Assembly (NCBI GenBank): GCA_963691815.1
Contig: OY829653.1
Span: 29,863,750 to 29,927,749 of the forward strand
DNA from: Echiichthys vipera
Taxonomy: Eukaryota; Chordata; Actinopteri; Perciformes; Trachinidae
DNA: 64,000 nucleotides
Direction of reading: 5' to 3'
Shown here: positions 35,626-48,166 of the stretch, one piece after another
Layout: every line of letters begins with the position of its first letter
Numbering within the stretch: the stretch's first letter is position 1
Notes under the pieces: model-generated
What the model saw: only the letters and a program-made list of their open reading frames with translations
Databases searched by the model: none
What the model was told of the DNA's origin: nothing
Position numbers and translations under genes: made by a program

Positions 35626-36129
35626 ATCAGCAGGAAGAATGTGGAAACTGTGGCAGAAAGCATTTTCAAATATCCAAATTTCACTTTAAGGCAGACTATA
35701 CATATGTAAGTTAAGATAAAGCTTTTTGACAGGAGGCATGCCTCTAAATATGAGCACACATTTTAACTAAAATAACAAGTAAAATAGATAATTTGTTAGG
35801 ATAAGATCAAAATCTAATTTCTGTTAAGACCTTAATGAAGATTCCCATTATGTGTTTTTTTCTCGTAAATTATTAAACCGTACAATGATCCAAATATACA
35901 GTTACAGGATTGAGCATTATTTACTGACAACATGGTAGTAGCACTTATGCAAGCTGTGTTAGGAGTAATTTCAGTATTATAGTGTGTATAAGGCGAAAAG
36001 CTATGCAGTATCATGTTTGCAAGACAGCTAACTTGTCCTCTCTGGGAGATATATTTGGCAAAAAAAGAGATCCATTGACATACTTATGCTGAAATCACAT
36101 AGATTACATACAAAGCCAATCTACAAATG

Positions 36130-36260
36130 CAATTTGAAAGCAGGCGGAGCGTTACTCGATCTTCATGTCCAACGCGCGAGTTGAAAATATTTAACCTTTC
36201 AGCTGAATCGTGTGATGTTGTGGCGCGTTAGCCAATCAGCGCTGAGATTGCTGTCGTGAC
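36130..36260 (-). mobile_element. Harbinger-type MITE fragment
   Basis: The minus strand has CAGCGCTGATTGGCTAACGC, a CATCACACGATTCAGC block and AATATTTTCAAC. The order and motifs resemble the interior of the MITE at 8318-8645 (CTGATTGGCT, then AAAAGTTCAATATTTT). Terminal repeats are missing. Confidence 0.35.
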
Positions 36261-37260
36261 TACATCAAGGAAACCGGACTGCTACTGTGGATATAACTAT
36301 GACCTGTAGATGGCAGCAACGTGCCTTCCGGCACCTAGTCCGCTGGAAACCCAGAAGAAGAAGAAGAAAGCCATCAGTGCAGAGTGAAGCGTATCCCATG
36401 ACTGTATCTTCGTCTGATCTACAGGAGAGCCACGGAGGCAGGTCAGCACCGTCTACAGCTACGGAGGTTAAACCACTGACGGCCTGCTCTCACTGCAACA
36501 CAACGGCTCTTTAAAGCCACACACTTCATCTGAGAGCTCATTTCTGTTCTTTTAAAAGCATTCAGATCCCTAGTTAGCACTAGCATCACTTCCTAATTAG
36601 CACAACAGGAGAGTAGAGCTGCAGGCAGCTAGATGCTAGCTATCTATCGCGTACGATGTGATTGTTTTAGCTAGCTACAGGCAGTGTTCATAATTGTCAT
36701 GGGGTTTTTAACAAAGTAACACTAATAAATTGTCGGAAATTGCATCATCACATTGTTGAATTTATTAAATTAAAGTATTCCTCAATTGCTGTCTCAGACA
36801 GCTTAAGCATCAAATGATATCCTTCTTCAGGACACAACAAACAAATATACGAACAACAGGCCACAATTAAGCACATTGACAATACAGGGTCCAGCTATGT
36901 ACTCAGTTTCAATTCTGACTGATTTCTGACTGATCCTACAGACTACGTTTTCCTAGAGGATCTGACAGGACTAAAGCAGGCTTCTACCTAACGCATTTTG
37001 GAAGTGGAAAGAAATGTTTTTAGGAACAAGATATATCTGGACAGACCTGGGTGTTTTTTGCCACAGGCCACATCTGGCTACAAGTGTGCTGTCTAAGTTA
37101 CATTTTGTATCTCTTATTTTCAAAGTCGTTTAAGAGCAGATAAGGTGTATTTATTTTTAAAGTAGTTTTGCTTGAAAAAATGACTTGAGCAATCAATCCA
37201 TTTATCAAAATAGTTGAAGATACATTTTTGTTATTCTCATTTCAACCAAAGCTGTGCAAC

Positions 37261-37788
37261 CCTTACCTGACCGTCTTGACTCTGCCTAGCTCAATCTGGG
37301 ATCACTCCATTGAAGAGGAATTTCAAGATCCTGCAAAAAATGGTCAGGTCAAACAGGACCTCCGGGCAGGGTTTTATAGATGTGACGTAGTGGAGAAGCG
37401 ATTGTTTTGATTCAGACAACGATGGTGGCTGGCATCGAAGAAGCAGGCGTCAACCTGGGTGCTGCTGCTTCATCCGTGTTGTCCAATCTAGAGAATCTTT
37501 CTTCTTTAAAAGAACACCAGAGAACGGCTCTGAAGGCTTTTGTTGGTGGAAACCATGTCTGCTGTTCTGTTTGGTCTTTTCCCTGCGTCACTCATCAGCA
37601 CCACAGGTTGGTTTCGATGTGAGTGGTTGAAGTAGCACGTCAATAAAGATGACTGACAAGTGGTTTATCCAATTATATGCAAGGATTTTTGATAAGGCCC
37701 AGCCTCCTGAAATCACTTTCCTATGGAACGATCCCAGGTGGATGAGGGAAGCAGGAGGAACCAAATTCATCTGACGAGAGTCAGGTTA
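37261..37788 (+). mobile_element. DNA transposon derivative carrying a RecQ-like helicase fragment
   Basis: Direct repeats GTGCAAC flank the segment (37254-37260 and 37789-37795). Its ends form a long imperfect inverted repeat of about 80 bp. The left end has TTACCTGAC, CTGGGATCACTCCAT and GAATTTCAAGATCC. The right end, reverse-complemented, has TAACCTGAC, CTGGGATCGTTCCAT and TGATTTCAGGAGG. Coordinates could shift by one or two bases because the duplicated 7-mer may be 6-8 bp. The interior contains a helicase-like start (separate entry) but no transposase. I cannot name the superfamily. Confidence 0.6.
37422..37571 (+). pseudogene. RecQ-type helicase N-terminal fragment inside a transposon
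   Basis: From the ATG the frame reads about 35 unremarkable residues and then LSSLKEHQRTALKAFVGGN. This resembles the region before Walker A in RecQ-family DNA helicases, where a (F/L)-(R/K)-x-x-Q-x-x-A-(I/L) motif and a G-(K/N)-(D/H)-V step precede the ATP-binding loop. After HVC the match stops, so no Walker A (GxGKS/T) or DEAH box exists. The frame drifts into unrelated sequence and ends at 37620-37622. I recall similar RecQ-like open frames inside fish and invertebrate transposons. It cannot be active. Confidence 0.45.
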
Positions 37789-40700
37789 GTGCAACACTAA
37801 CATAGGATGGAAAGCAGATTAAACCATAAACTTCAGGTATGCAGCTTTCATATGGCAGTCTCTGGATAAATATCCAAGTTGCATTCAAACACCGTCAACC
37901 TTCCCCTTTGGCTTATACCTCTTCATTACGACCTTTTTCTCTCCCTCTGATTCTATTTCTTTGCATGTCTTTTTCACTGTCTCTCTTTTTTCCTCTTTCA
38001 TCCCCTCTTTCTCCTCGTCCTCCTGCTGGATGGGTGCTTTGGAGCTTGGCTAGGTACAGCAGCTGGTGCCCCAGGAGATTGCTGACCTGGGGTGAATGCT
38101 GAAGGAGAGTCAAATTAACGTTTTATTTCATTACTCACATTTTAACACCAGCAGCAGCAGCAGTTCTCAATGTCACCCAGAGGGTAAATGCTGCTCAACC
38201 AGGGGGAAACAACAAAAACATCAACAGCATCGTCACAACACAGATTACAAATACAAATTGCATTTCCCGTACTGGAAGCAAAGATGGTGTTTATTTTAAA
38301 ATCTCTATGTATTTTAGATCATTGCAGGATTTTGTAATGCCAACAGCATATCTCTCTTCCTCTTTTAGGGTACAGTATTATGTCATGCAAACAGATTGGG
38401 CCAGAGAGCAACAGAGAGAACGCCTCTGGGTAGTTAGATGTGTTTGTTAGCCATGGTAATTCACTGCGGGTAGAATGCCAGAGGAGAAAAAAACAACTGC
38501 CACCATTTCAAAAATAGTCTGCCTCTGTGTAGTCTTTCTCGGTCTGGGCTTTTATCCTTCTTGCTCAAAGTATTGCATGTCTTGTGTATATATAGGACAG
38601 ATTTTTTTGTAGTTTTTTTTCTTCTTAATCTGTACAAAATATACAATATACAAAAAATAATGGGTTTAGACAAAACTAGTTAAAACAGCCGGCACTTAGG
38701 ACTCAGATATGCCGCTTGCACGTCTATCTTTCACTGCCATTGCATCTAACTCAATTTGCTGACTGCTGTGACATTTTTGTGATGTGAAGTGCAGCAACTG
38801 AATTTAATGTTTCAGGGCCTCTGTTTTGTTGATAAATGCGCTCGGAGCTCATCTTTATCTGGCAGGAAGCATTAAAACATGAAGCATACCATTTGTTTTT
38901 CTGCCTTTTCTGAAAGTGACCCACAAAGGTGTCTAAGGACAGCACTTCATATATGTACAACCTACTAGAGATTTAATATATATATATATATTATACACAT
39001 TTATGTTTCCTTCTTTGTGTAAATCACCCTTCTTCTTCACCGTTGGAGGTTTCTTTCGCTCTGCTGTTTGTCACAACATAACATAAACGTCAAGAGCACA
39101 TCCCTTTCATTGAGCGGGTCTTTCACATATTGACCAGGAGGGTTTACTCCGTTTGATGCCCAGTCCGACTGAATCGGACATTTGTGTTCTCAGTACATTC
39201 TGCTGGATAATGGCTAGATAATTTCAAGTTTGCAGGGCATGCGTGAAAGGGGCTATAGGTAACTTGCTTGCCAGACCTGTTCTATGAAGATGTTTGAGAC
39301 AATACGAATTGGCGAGAATTGAGGAAAATCGTTTCAGCACACATCTCTGTATTTGTGTGGTAAATAATTAAATAATTATTTAGTGGACGTAAATGCATTG
39401 ATCCTGTTTTGCGCCTGGATATTCTTTGGTTTTAAATGATGAAATGTGCTGAGCAGATTGGAGGATGCATAGGTCCACAGTAAAGCTATAGTTGGTCATA
39501 TGATCAGACATATTGTTCAGATTGGATGTGAAGCCTGTTGAGGTTTGTAGCAGACCTTCTGATAGGCTTGACTTTACAGGTCTCTAATGTATGAGGAGGA
39601 GAGATAGTGGTCTCAGAGGGCTATTAAAAACTTCATTAAGAAGTAACCCAATGTAACATGACTCTGATTTATGACTTTACAACAGATGGTATAGTACATT
39701 TTCAATATCATTTCTCAATCTCGTTTCTTAAAACTACTTCAGTGCCTTATTCCTATGGAAGAACCAGTGTTGGCAGCATGTGCAAAACAAATATAGATAG
39801 GTTGAAAATTTAATAAATGAAGCGTCAACATGAAGCTGACAAAATGTGGTCATGACAGCCACGCATGGCTCTTTTGTTGATTACCTTTCTCAGGGAATGC
39901 AATATCAAATTCAAGACTGTTACGAATATCCAAAATATCTGTGCAGACCCTTAACGTATAAAAAGCCCCTTATCCAACTACTGCTAACACCCTCTCTTGC
40001 AAATGCGAAAGTTGAGTTTGACATGGCGAGCGTGGTTATTATGACAGAGGGAAGAAGGTGTCAGTTGTACTCATTTTACACAGGGTTCACACAGGGGCTA
40101 AGGTATCAGCGACAACGACACGCTAGTGCTTATCATCCTCCTACATGGAGTTGGCTGCTCGCTCCACTTACTCCACTGTGTAGCCTGCTTATTCTTTCCC
40201 TCCTTCAGCTCCTAAGTAGTGCAACCAAAGTGGCCCGAAAGGCTATAGAGATTGGACCATGTGCTATAGTTTGGCTAAATTTGCTTCTCTTATCCAGAGA
40301 AAGGACTTCAGAGAGAGATTAAGGTTTTTGTTCTTCAAAACAGACTTTAGATACACATGATTTGAGGCCCATGAAACTTTTAGATCACTCTTCATTAAAG
40401 CTGCAATCAGCAACATTATTTTGATCATATTCACCTAAAAACATAAATCCTCCGGTTTAAAAAAAAAACCGCCTCTGTATGCAACTAGGGCCTGTTGTTT
40501 GTTTTGCAAAAACTGACCTCGCCCATATCATCCTGTCGACTCAGCACATGACTAAGAGAGCTGACTGTCAGCTAATGCATACCTGCAAATGTGTTGCTTT
40601 TCTACGACAATCGCCGTTTTCTTGGTTGATTTTGGTCTTTTTTGGTAGATTTCTAGAGGCCGGCTAGCTGTTTCATTTACAGTTTTTTTGGTAAGCTTAC

Positions 40701-40863
40701 TAACGGCTGGTGTGAACTTCATACTGAACTCTCAGATATTAGTATTTCACACAAGTTTGGGTAATTCATTCACAGTATAGTACCATTAAGCATAGCTTAT
40801 GTACAGTAGGAATACATTTTGTGACATCCAAAACAACCAGCACAGGGACAATCAACTATTTAG
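37789..40863. other. 3-kb interval without recognised genes
   Basis: Contains a short (TA)n at about 38974-38992 and an A-run near 40459. The 158-codon plus-strand frame at 39846-40322 has no signal peptide, domain or repeat that I recognise and looks like chance. Confidence 0.5.
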
Positions 40864-41491
40864 TAGGGGTGGGACACGATTAAAGAAATTAATCTAATTA
40901 ATTAGAGGCTTTGTAATTAATTTATCGCGATTAATCGCATATCATTATTCGACTTTAATATAAGTAGCAACATTTTTCAATTTAAATCGATTTTGATATA
41001 TGACTTAATATATTATAAAAAATAAAACAGTGCTTAGTACGGTATATTCAAGAAAAGTAGAAAGCTAACATTGCAAAAATATTTAGAATAATATCCTTAG
41101 CATAAAATAGTTTAACATAGAGATCCATCACGTAATGAGAGATCTGTTTCAACAGCCAATCAAGTCTGAGCAAAGTCCGCTGGTCAAGTCACTAACAAAC
41201 TGTCAGCAGTGGGTGGGTTTTGGGTAGGTTTCAGAACGCCGCAGACCTGCACATTCCAACTCGTTGCATTGCGAATCTTTGGTCTGAACTGGACTTTAGA
41301 ACACAAATATCCGCCCACTGAACATTTCTCTCGTATTGCGTCCTATGCGTCAGTATTACGGCCCGGGCGGGAACTCGTGCAATGAGCAACGTTCCGCACT
41401 GAGTGCAATAATAAATTGTGATTAATTGCGTTGTTTTTTTGTCATGTTATTTTTTTCTGTAATTAATTTATCATTATTAACGCCAGCCCTA
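40864..41491. mobile_element. hAT-type MITE
   Basis: Left end TAGGGGTGGGACACGATTAA. Right end, reverse-complemented, TAGGGCTGGCGTTAATAATG. Flanking 8-mers CTATTTAG (40856-40863) and CTAATTTG (41492-41499) match at 6 of 8, as in an aged hAT duplication. Both flanks of the interior are AT-rich with TTAAT/ATTAA runs. The middle (about 41200-41400) is GC-richer and contains GGCCCGGGCGGGAAC. No coding capacity. Confidence 0.65.
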
Positions 41492-43430
41492 CTAATTTGA
41501 GATCAGCAGACCCAAGGTGTTGATTACCCTGTTGCTCTTGATTTGCATGGTGCAAACTGTATGGTGATAATATCAGTATTGCCCCTAAAACTCCTTCAAA
41601 CATGCATACATAGACATATAAAGTATAATCACCTTTTTTTTTTTTAAATTCAACTGGAGCGTCTCTAAATGATTTCTGACATATGTACCCAGTGGTATTG
41701 AAGGATCTTAAAATAAACTGCCCTTTTCCCCCGTCTCCTCCTGACGGCTGTTGAATTCAAATCACATCTCTTTTTCCTGAGCTCTGTTGCCTAAGGTTGG
41801 GCCTGTGACTCATCATAAAAGGAGAGATAATGTGGTGGCGTCCTGAATGGAACATACATAGAAAAAAATACTATATTAGAGCAAAGAACAAAGTTCAATA
41901 ACTAAGTGCTCTGTGGACATCATGTGAAGAGGGGAGCCTGCTGCAAAGCAGAATCATACTAATGAGGCACTGTGCACAGGGGGAATAGGAGTAGATGATG
42001 TAAGGGATGGTATAGAAAACGTATTAAGCTTAAAACATAAAGACATTAGAGCTCAGGGCAAGTTTATTATCATCCCCCATAGCTGATATACTGAACAATA
42101 ATATATAACCATTCAGATGACTTCCAAAGTCAAAGAAAATAAATAAATTATTATTACTTTTTTGTTCATAAGATTAATGACCCATAAATCATGTTCATAA
42201 ACTAATTAATAATGTAATTAATAGTGAATGTATTCAGTCGTAATTGTCAGTTTTCAACAAATTACAGAAAAATATTGTCAAGAATAAATCAAAAATCCCA
42301 AATATAAACAACTACTTGCATATATGGTAGAATATAAATCAATTTATATACCAGTTTATATATATATATATATCTATATATATATATCTATATATCTATA
42401 TATATATATGAGAATGATGAATTGAAAGATACATTACATGTGTTTCCTTTAACAATAATGCCAAACTCACTTTCATCTTATCTAAATGCACCATTAGTTT
42501 GATTGATTTAATGTTGGTAATCGAGATATGCTCTTCATTATGTTTTGGTCTTATACAGTTTGTGGTATATACTGTACTGTGGTGCACTGTACATAAGCAT
42601 GAAATACCTTTGCCAAATCATATTACAGGAGATGTGCCCCTGCATTCCCCAGTTGTCAAAGCACATCTACAAATCCCAGAGGTGCATTGCTGTTAAATGG
42701 AAGCTATTTGTGTGGTCCAGTACAGTATCAGAACGAAGAACATTTGACTTTCATCAAACATGAGCTTGTTAGTGGTTATGAACAAATTCTCTTTTTGAAG
42801 GCTTAAAATATAACCCTGCTTCAATGGGGCTCACAGCACTTCCCTCCAATCTCACACATTCTGGCTTTGTAATGGCACCACCCTTTTAGCCTCATACTGC
42901 TGCTCTGCCTATATGTGGGTATTATAGTCATGTGTTTTGTATGGTGGTATATGTACGTGTATCTGATCCAGAGCCCAGCAAGTGTTTACTCGTAAATCTA
43001 AATCTAATCAAACTTGATTCACTCTTCTGACCCGTGAGCTATGAGCCCTCTCTCTGCAGGCTGATTGCAGCTTGTGATGTGTTTACAGTCTTCTGGTGCT
43101 GATTAAGTGTTGGGAATGTTGTTCTCCACCAGCCACAGCTTAATTAAAATGAAAAGGTGAGATAGGGCCTGTCATCTCCAGCTTTAGCACTTCACACAAG
43201 AGGTGTGCCACAGAGTCAGTCGCAACTGCTTGCTCACCTGACAGTAAATTAGCACTTCTACTTTGAAATAGCTGAAACTGAAGAAATACCCAGGATTTCC
43301 CCATTTAAAGGGCCAACAGATAACTTGTCTGTTTTAACTTATCATTATGAAGTAAACATTGATTGCACAATGTAATGGCTTATAGAATGATTACATTGTT
43401 TAGATTGGTTCTCTATAAGCCTTACTTTAC
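41492..43430. other. interval without recognised genes
   Basis: Holds a (TA)n tract with TATC variants at about 42355-42410. Nothing else recognised. Confidence 0.5.
42355..42410. repeat. (TA)n/(TATC)n microsatellite
   Basis: TA-rich tract interrupted several times by CTATAT units. Confidence 0.9.
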
Positions 43431-43722
43431 ACTTTACTGTCATTCTGTCTCACTCTACAGTCTAAAACTCTGACATGAAGGTAAACACTTTACTGTCATT
43501 CTGTCTCACTCTGCAGTATAAAACTCTGACATGAAGGTAAACACTTTACTGTCATTCTGTCTCACTCTGCAGTCTAAAACTCTGACATGAAGGTAAACAC
43601 TTTACTGTCATTCTGTCTCACTCTGCAGTCTAAAACTCTGACATGAAGGTAAACACTTTACTGTCATTCTGTCTCACTCTGCAGTCTAAAACTCTGACAG
43701 GAAGGTAAACACTTTACTGTCA
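43431..43722. repeat. 56-bp minisatellite, five copies plus a partial one
   Basis: Exact period of 56 bp. Unit starts are 43431, 43487, 43543, 43599 and 43655, with a 12-bp partial unit at 43711. The units differ by only single substitutions (for example CTCTACAG versus CTCTGCAG, and GACATGAAG versus GACAGGAAG), which indicates recent expansion. Each unit contains a pyrimidine-rich stretch ending in (A/G)CAG and, 20 bp later, AAG|GTAAAC, which resembles a splice acceptor and donor around a 20-bp segment. Confidence 0.95.
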
Positions 43723-45950
43723 CCCCTAACCAAAACTAGCTAAAATCCTGGCGCTAGGTTATTTCCTTTTATTACTAGGGAAGAGAAATGGGAGGAGCTT
43801 TGTAAAGTATAAAGCTCCCTCTGACTAATATTCTTTTAAAGTGGGCCTTTTAATAATCTGGTTTCTTAAAGGATGTTTTCAATAGTGTTTTTATCACACT
43901 CACGTCCCCTTCAGCCCTTGCCCCTCATCATTCAGGGTTCTGCGTTTTAACCGTAACCTAACCCTTTAATTGAGTAAGTTTTAGTTTAGGCTAATAGTTT
44001 TTATTTCAGGATGTCTTTCTCCAGCAAGCTAGCTAAAAGTGTTGACTAATTCTGGATTGCAAGCAATACTATTGATCGCTTGTGAGCTGATAAAACTAGC
44101 CTAATATAATATACTATATACTACTACTATATGTAGATATGTACTGTATGAAGGTGTGTGTGTTTATATTTCATGATTATGTTACAAAATCTAATGAAAT
44201 ATGGGGCTTTTCACCCTATTTTTGATGATCTTCTTTTCCAGAGGGACTAACTTTTACATTTTCACTTCAAAGGATGAAAATTTCTTTTTTTGCTCAAGAC
44301 TACTTTAATTACTTTCCCCTCAAATCCCCCATATACAGTATATATCTCATTTCTAAAATCAAAAAGACAAGGGCCACCATTTAAGAATCATTCATTGATG
44401 GGCTTTTAAAAACGAGTCAGCTAGAAACATTGAAAATATCTAACCAGAGACAGCATTTTCAAACCACGTGGCCGCATAATAAGCTAGCTGCCAGCTTGAA
44501 ATAGATAAACCAGATTTTGTCTATCTCTGTTTGAAATCAAGAAACTACTGTTTCAAGCATTACTAAAATGTCAAGTGGCAAAGCACTCTAAACTGCATGT
44601 TGTGTGAGAATGTAAAGCTTGACAGCCATTGAAAACAGATAAAACAAAATAAAAGATAAAAATGGAGGATAGGGCTTTTAGAACATAATGAATGCTGTGG
44701 CTAAAAAAAAGAGCCTGTAATTTCCTCAACAGCTCTCCTGGACGCAACTATTTGCTAAACCATTTAGAAATCCTTCAATTCTTCTGGAGGAGGTTATCAG
44801 AGAGACATGCCAGCATCATATATTCATTTTCACTCTACTTGGCTTGTGAAATTGAGACATTCATATTTGATGTCCTTCCTTTCTTTTTCTGAGAACATCC
44901 TCTCACCCAGAAACCCGTCCATGCTGCCCGGCCATAGAAATCACAGTTTCTGATAGTGTTCATGTGGCACCGAGAAATACATGAATCTCATTTAAAGAAC
45001 ATGTAAAGCAATGACTGGGTGGCTAGCAGCAGTTAAGTCAGGAATTATATCGTCTCTGTGGCACCACAGCTTTACAATTCATTCTGCCTGATAGCCTGCA
45101 GAGGCACATACAGTTATGTCTGCATAAATGGAGCATCACTTGCTAATGTTGACATCTGACAGGTTAGCAGCGAGTGAGATTCAGTGTTGTGTAGGCATGA
45201 ATGTTCAATTATAGCGACAATGATATCGCTTCTTATTCCTTTTAAGTATCCACACACCCTTAGCTGTAATGAGCTGTGTTCCTCTTGGTCAAGGGATTTC
45301 TATACACTAACAGCTTGTATCCATCCAGAGAAGAACTGTGGCTTAAACTTTAATGATGCTTGGAAAATGGAGAGGTCAGACCAGGCTGTCTGCTGCTCTC
45401 ACTAACCATCTGCCCAACACAGAGGCTAGTCTTGAGAAACAGAAAAAAACTCTCTCTATTCTCCCTTTTAATTGTGTGTTGCTTGTTTGTTGCTTACTTG
45501 GATCCTTTTTCATTGTAGTTCACTATGAAATAAGATTGTGAAATGATACCATTACAAACATTATGGGATGCTTGTTTGTGAACATTCCAAAACCATGGGC
45601 AAGAAGACACTGCTATAGCCCATTTCACAGTTGTAGACATAAACAGCCTACTGTAAATGCGTCCCAGTTTATTTCCTGTTGCAGTGTATGTGAATGACAT
45701 TAACTGACAGAAAGTCAACCAGGACGTAGGCTGTTGCCTAACAATAGAATTCCACTAAAAAAGGTATATAAATTGCCTCGAATTTGGACTTTGGAATCTG
45801 GCTGCAGGGATTTCCTCGCATTAGTAAGGCTGGCCAATGATGAACGATCGGGTCTTGCTTGGATTTCTTACATTTCTTATTTGTTGAGAGATTTAAATAC
45901 GTCTGGTGGTGTTACCATTGATGGCTGTTTCTGTGGATTGAAGAAACAAT
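43723..45950. other. interval without recognised genes
   Basis: AT-rich and non-coding in appearance. A telomere-like CCGTAACCTAACCC near 43950 is too short to mean anything. Confidence 0.5.
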
Positions 45951-46142
45951 CTATGCTATGTTCACACTGCGAGAGATAAAGCGACATGCTATAAGTAATT
46001 TTCAATGGAGTCGGTGACGCAAAGCCACAAACTGACACCCTACACATGAGGCTGCGTGGCGGCCGTGACACGCTACAAATCAAAGTTGACCTGGCCTCAA
46101 CCTTCAACAACGACTTGGCGACAATTTATCTGACTACATTAA
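45951..46142. mobile_element. MITE fragment hosting the Harbinger-like insertion
   Basis: Begins near CTATGTTCACACTGCGAGAG and is interrupted by the element at 46143. On the far side (about 46744-46800) sequence ending GTAAACACTGCATGGG could be the partner end, since its reverse complement reads CCCATGCAGTGTTTAC. The pairing is imperfect, so this is a suggestion only. Confidence 0.3.
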
Positions 46143-46743
46143 GAGCGTACTCACACTGTCCTCCCGGACCGCGACCAGGACTTTAGGGTACTTGTCCCCC
46201 CTCCCTCTCAACCCCGCGCCCAAGCCCCGTTTGTACTCACACTACCTGAGCCTCGGCCAATGCTTCTTGCTGTCCATACGCCATCACGCCGTAACACGTC
46301 ACACGCATTGATCGCGTGTGTGTGGCTTTGTTTACAAATCTTTCCACAGACCTCAGAGTTTTTGTGCGTCTTGTCGACTGTTTTTGAATATTTTCATCCG
46401 ACCAAATCTGCAGTAAACACTCCACCTCCGCATCACACCAACGTGAACCTTTCACCACCATTGTTGTTGTTGTTAAATGTCCGCGCATGGTCCGTCCCTC
46501 TATTTACATGTCCGAACAGGCGGACATAACACTACTGCTGTAGGGCTCGTGCTCGTGCTCGTACACGTGCGCACGCTCGTGCTCGTACATGTGCAAACGG
46601 CTCCGCTAAAGCCCACCTCTTTCAAGCGGGCCGTGGACGGCGCAGTTGTGCGCGGAGCGGGTGCACTCACATTGCTTAAAGGTACTAGGCTTTAGCTGAA
46701 AAACGGTTTTGGCCCCGGCCAGAAGGACAGTGTGAGTACGCTC
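46143..46743 (-). mobile_element. Harbinger-like element, copy 2 (complete ends)
   Basis: The 20-bp ends are perfect inverted repeats: GAGCGTACTCACACTGTCCT at 46143-46162 and its reverse complement at 46724-46743. Similarity continues imperfectly for another dozen bases. The flanking triplets are TAA on the left and TCA on the right, so a 3-bp duplication would have one change. Additional GTACTCACACT-like motifs lie inside (about 46232 and 46662), suggesting subterminal transposase binding sites. The SANT-like frame runs on the minus strand. There is no room for the DDE transposase, so this is a non-autonomous derivative. Confidence 0.75.
46237..46461 (-). pseudogene. Myb/SANT-like (MSANTD) protein fragment
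   Basis: From a methionine at 46461 the frame reads VVKGSRWCDAEVECLLQIWS, then DENIQKQ, then a lysine/arginine/threonine-rich stretch and VERFVNKATHTRSM. The first part matches helix 1 of the trihelix-type SANT domain used by the accessory protein of Harbinger transposons to bind DNA. The following T-R-x-x-x-V-(F/Y)-x-x-(I/V) pattern hints at helix 2. The remaining helices and the rest of the protein are missing; the frame runs on to the edge of the element's GC-rich end. Copy 1 at 1198-1290 shares the core motif. Confidence 0.7.
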
Positions 46744-47216
46744 TCAGACGTTTTGAGCTATTGTTGTGTGTAGTGTAAACACTGCATGGGAATGTCAACC
46801 TCTTAAATAGCTACCTTCACCAAATCCTTGCCTCAAAGTCGGAAGCACACTTTTTTTTTAAATGTCATTGTATGCAGTAGCAGCAAGATTTCCTTTCATT
46901 GAAACTTAAGGGTCCAACCTCCTCAGGAAAAAGTACACAAATACAAAGTTATTAATACTTGATCTATTCTGAAATATTGTTATGTTTTATTGTTCAGACT
47001 GATAGAATATCAGTTGTGTCTATACCACTGCTGTACTAGCATGTTTGTTTTTTAAAATAACCAAGGCACTTTTATTTTGTGAAAAAAACAGTGATCAAAA
47101 TTAGAGAACACTTTCAGATCCCTCCCAGTTATAGGTGGTAATCTGCACCTGGTGACTATTGACTTCATTGTTGGACACACCCTATTTATCTGCAGCTCTC
47201 CTGGTTACTTTGCAAG

Positions 47217-47592
47217 ATGGCGAGCTGCTCTAAGGAGACTGAAACCCTGAGTCAGCAGGTTGTCCAGATGAAGGCCAAAGGGATGACCCTCTCAGCCATC
47301 AGAGAGAGGTTGGGCGTTCAGTCTGTGATTTCAAGAAGATTTAAACTTTACAAGGACACAGATTCATTTAAGTCCCTACCACCCCGGTCGTTCACGTAAA
47401 ACAAGAGCACAAGAGGACAGGATTATGAGAAGACTCTCAATGGGGAATCAGTTCAACTCTGCAGCTGGAGTTGCTCGTCAGTTCAGTTCTGAACAGGGCA
47501 AGGATCTATCTCTGCACACAGTGTCTCATCGTTTCAGGCAATTTGGGCTGAAAGTCCACTTTGCAGTGACCAAACCTCATCGGCAGAAATAA
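47217..47592 (+). pseudogene. Tc1-like transposase, N-terminal part
   Basis: Starts at ATG 47217 with ASCSKETETLSQQVVQMKAK, then GMTLSAIRERLGVQSVISRR and LYKDTDSFKSL. This is the paired-like helix-turn-helix DNA-binding domain. A +1 shift near 47380 sends this frame to a stop at 47398; the neighbouring frame carries on with RKTRAQEDRIMRRLSMGNQF, ARQFSSEQGKDLSLHTVSHR and FRQFGLKVHF before a stop near 47590. Near-identity to copy 1 in the first 50 residues shows that both come from one family. Confidence 0.8.
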
Positions 47593-48166
47593 TGAAAAGG
47601 AGCAGCCAAAGATCAACTTGAGGCAAGTTAGTTTTCTGCCAGTATTGAAAGGAAAAGAATAGCCAAATAATCATCCATGGCCAAGATAAAGCAAAGATAA
47701 ATATTACACACAACCTCGGAAGGCCCTCTGTCTTGTTTCAGACAGGAATTGCTTTAAGGAGTGGCAAAAGTGACTGGATTGAGGAAAGTGAGCCGAGAAA
47801 ATATAATGAATTCATATTTTGTTGTTTGTTGGATTCTTTTACTCCTGATAGCCAAGGCCTGGGACACCCATAGACCTATTTATAAGTTGGAAAAGCCTCT
47901 TCTCTAATAATCTGTGTTTTTTTTCCTTGTTTTTTTTTAATATATATGTTAAAAATCGATAGCGGATTAAATTTGTTTCAATAAATATGCATGTTCATGA
48001 TAAATGACTCTCAGTTCATAATGACTGACTCTATGTTGGAAGAGCCTCTGAATACTGTCAGGGAGCATTCATTTTGGAGAGGGAAACAGCCAAAGGCAGG
48101 CAGGATGTGGTGCTCATGTTCCACCCCTGGAACACCCCCACATTTAAATTCACTGCTCCACCCCCG

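Noticed and set aside
39846..40322. 158-codon plus-strand open frame
   Set aside because: No domain, splice context, promoter or repeat-family motif recognised; length is within chance for an AT-rich 64-kb window.
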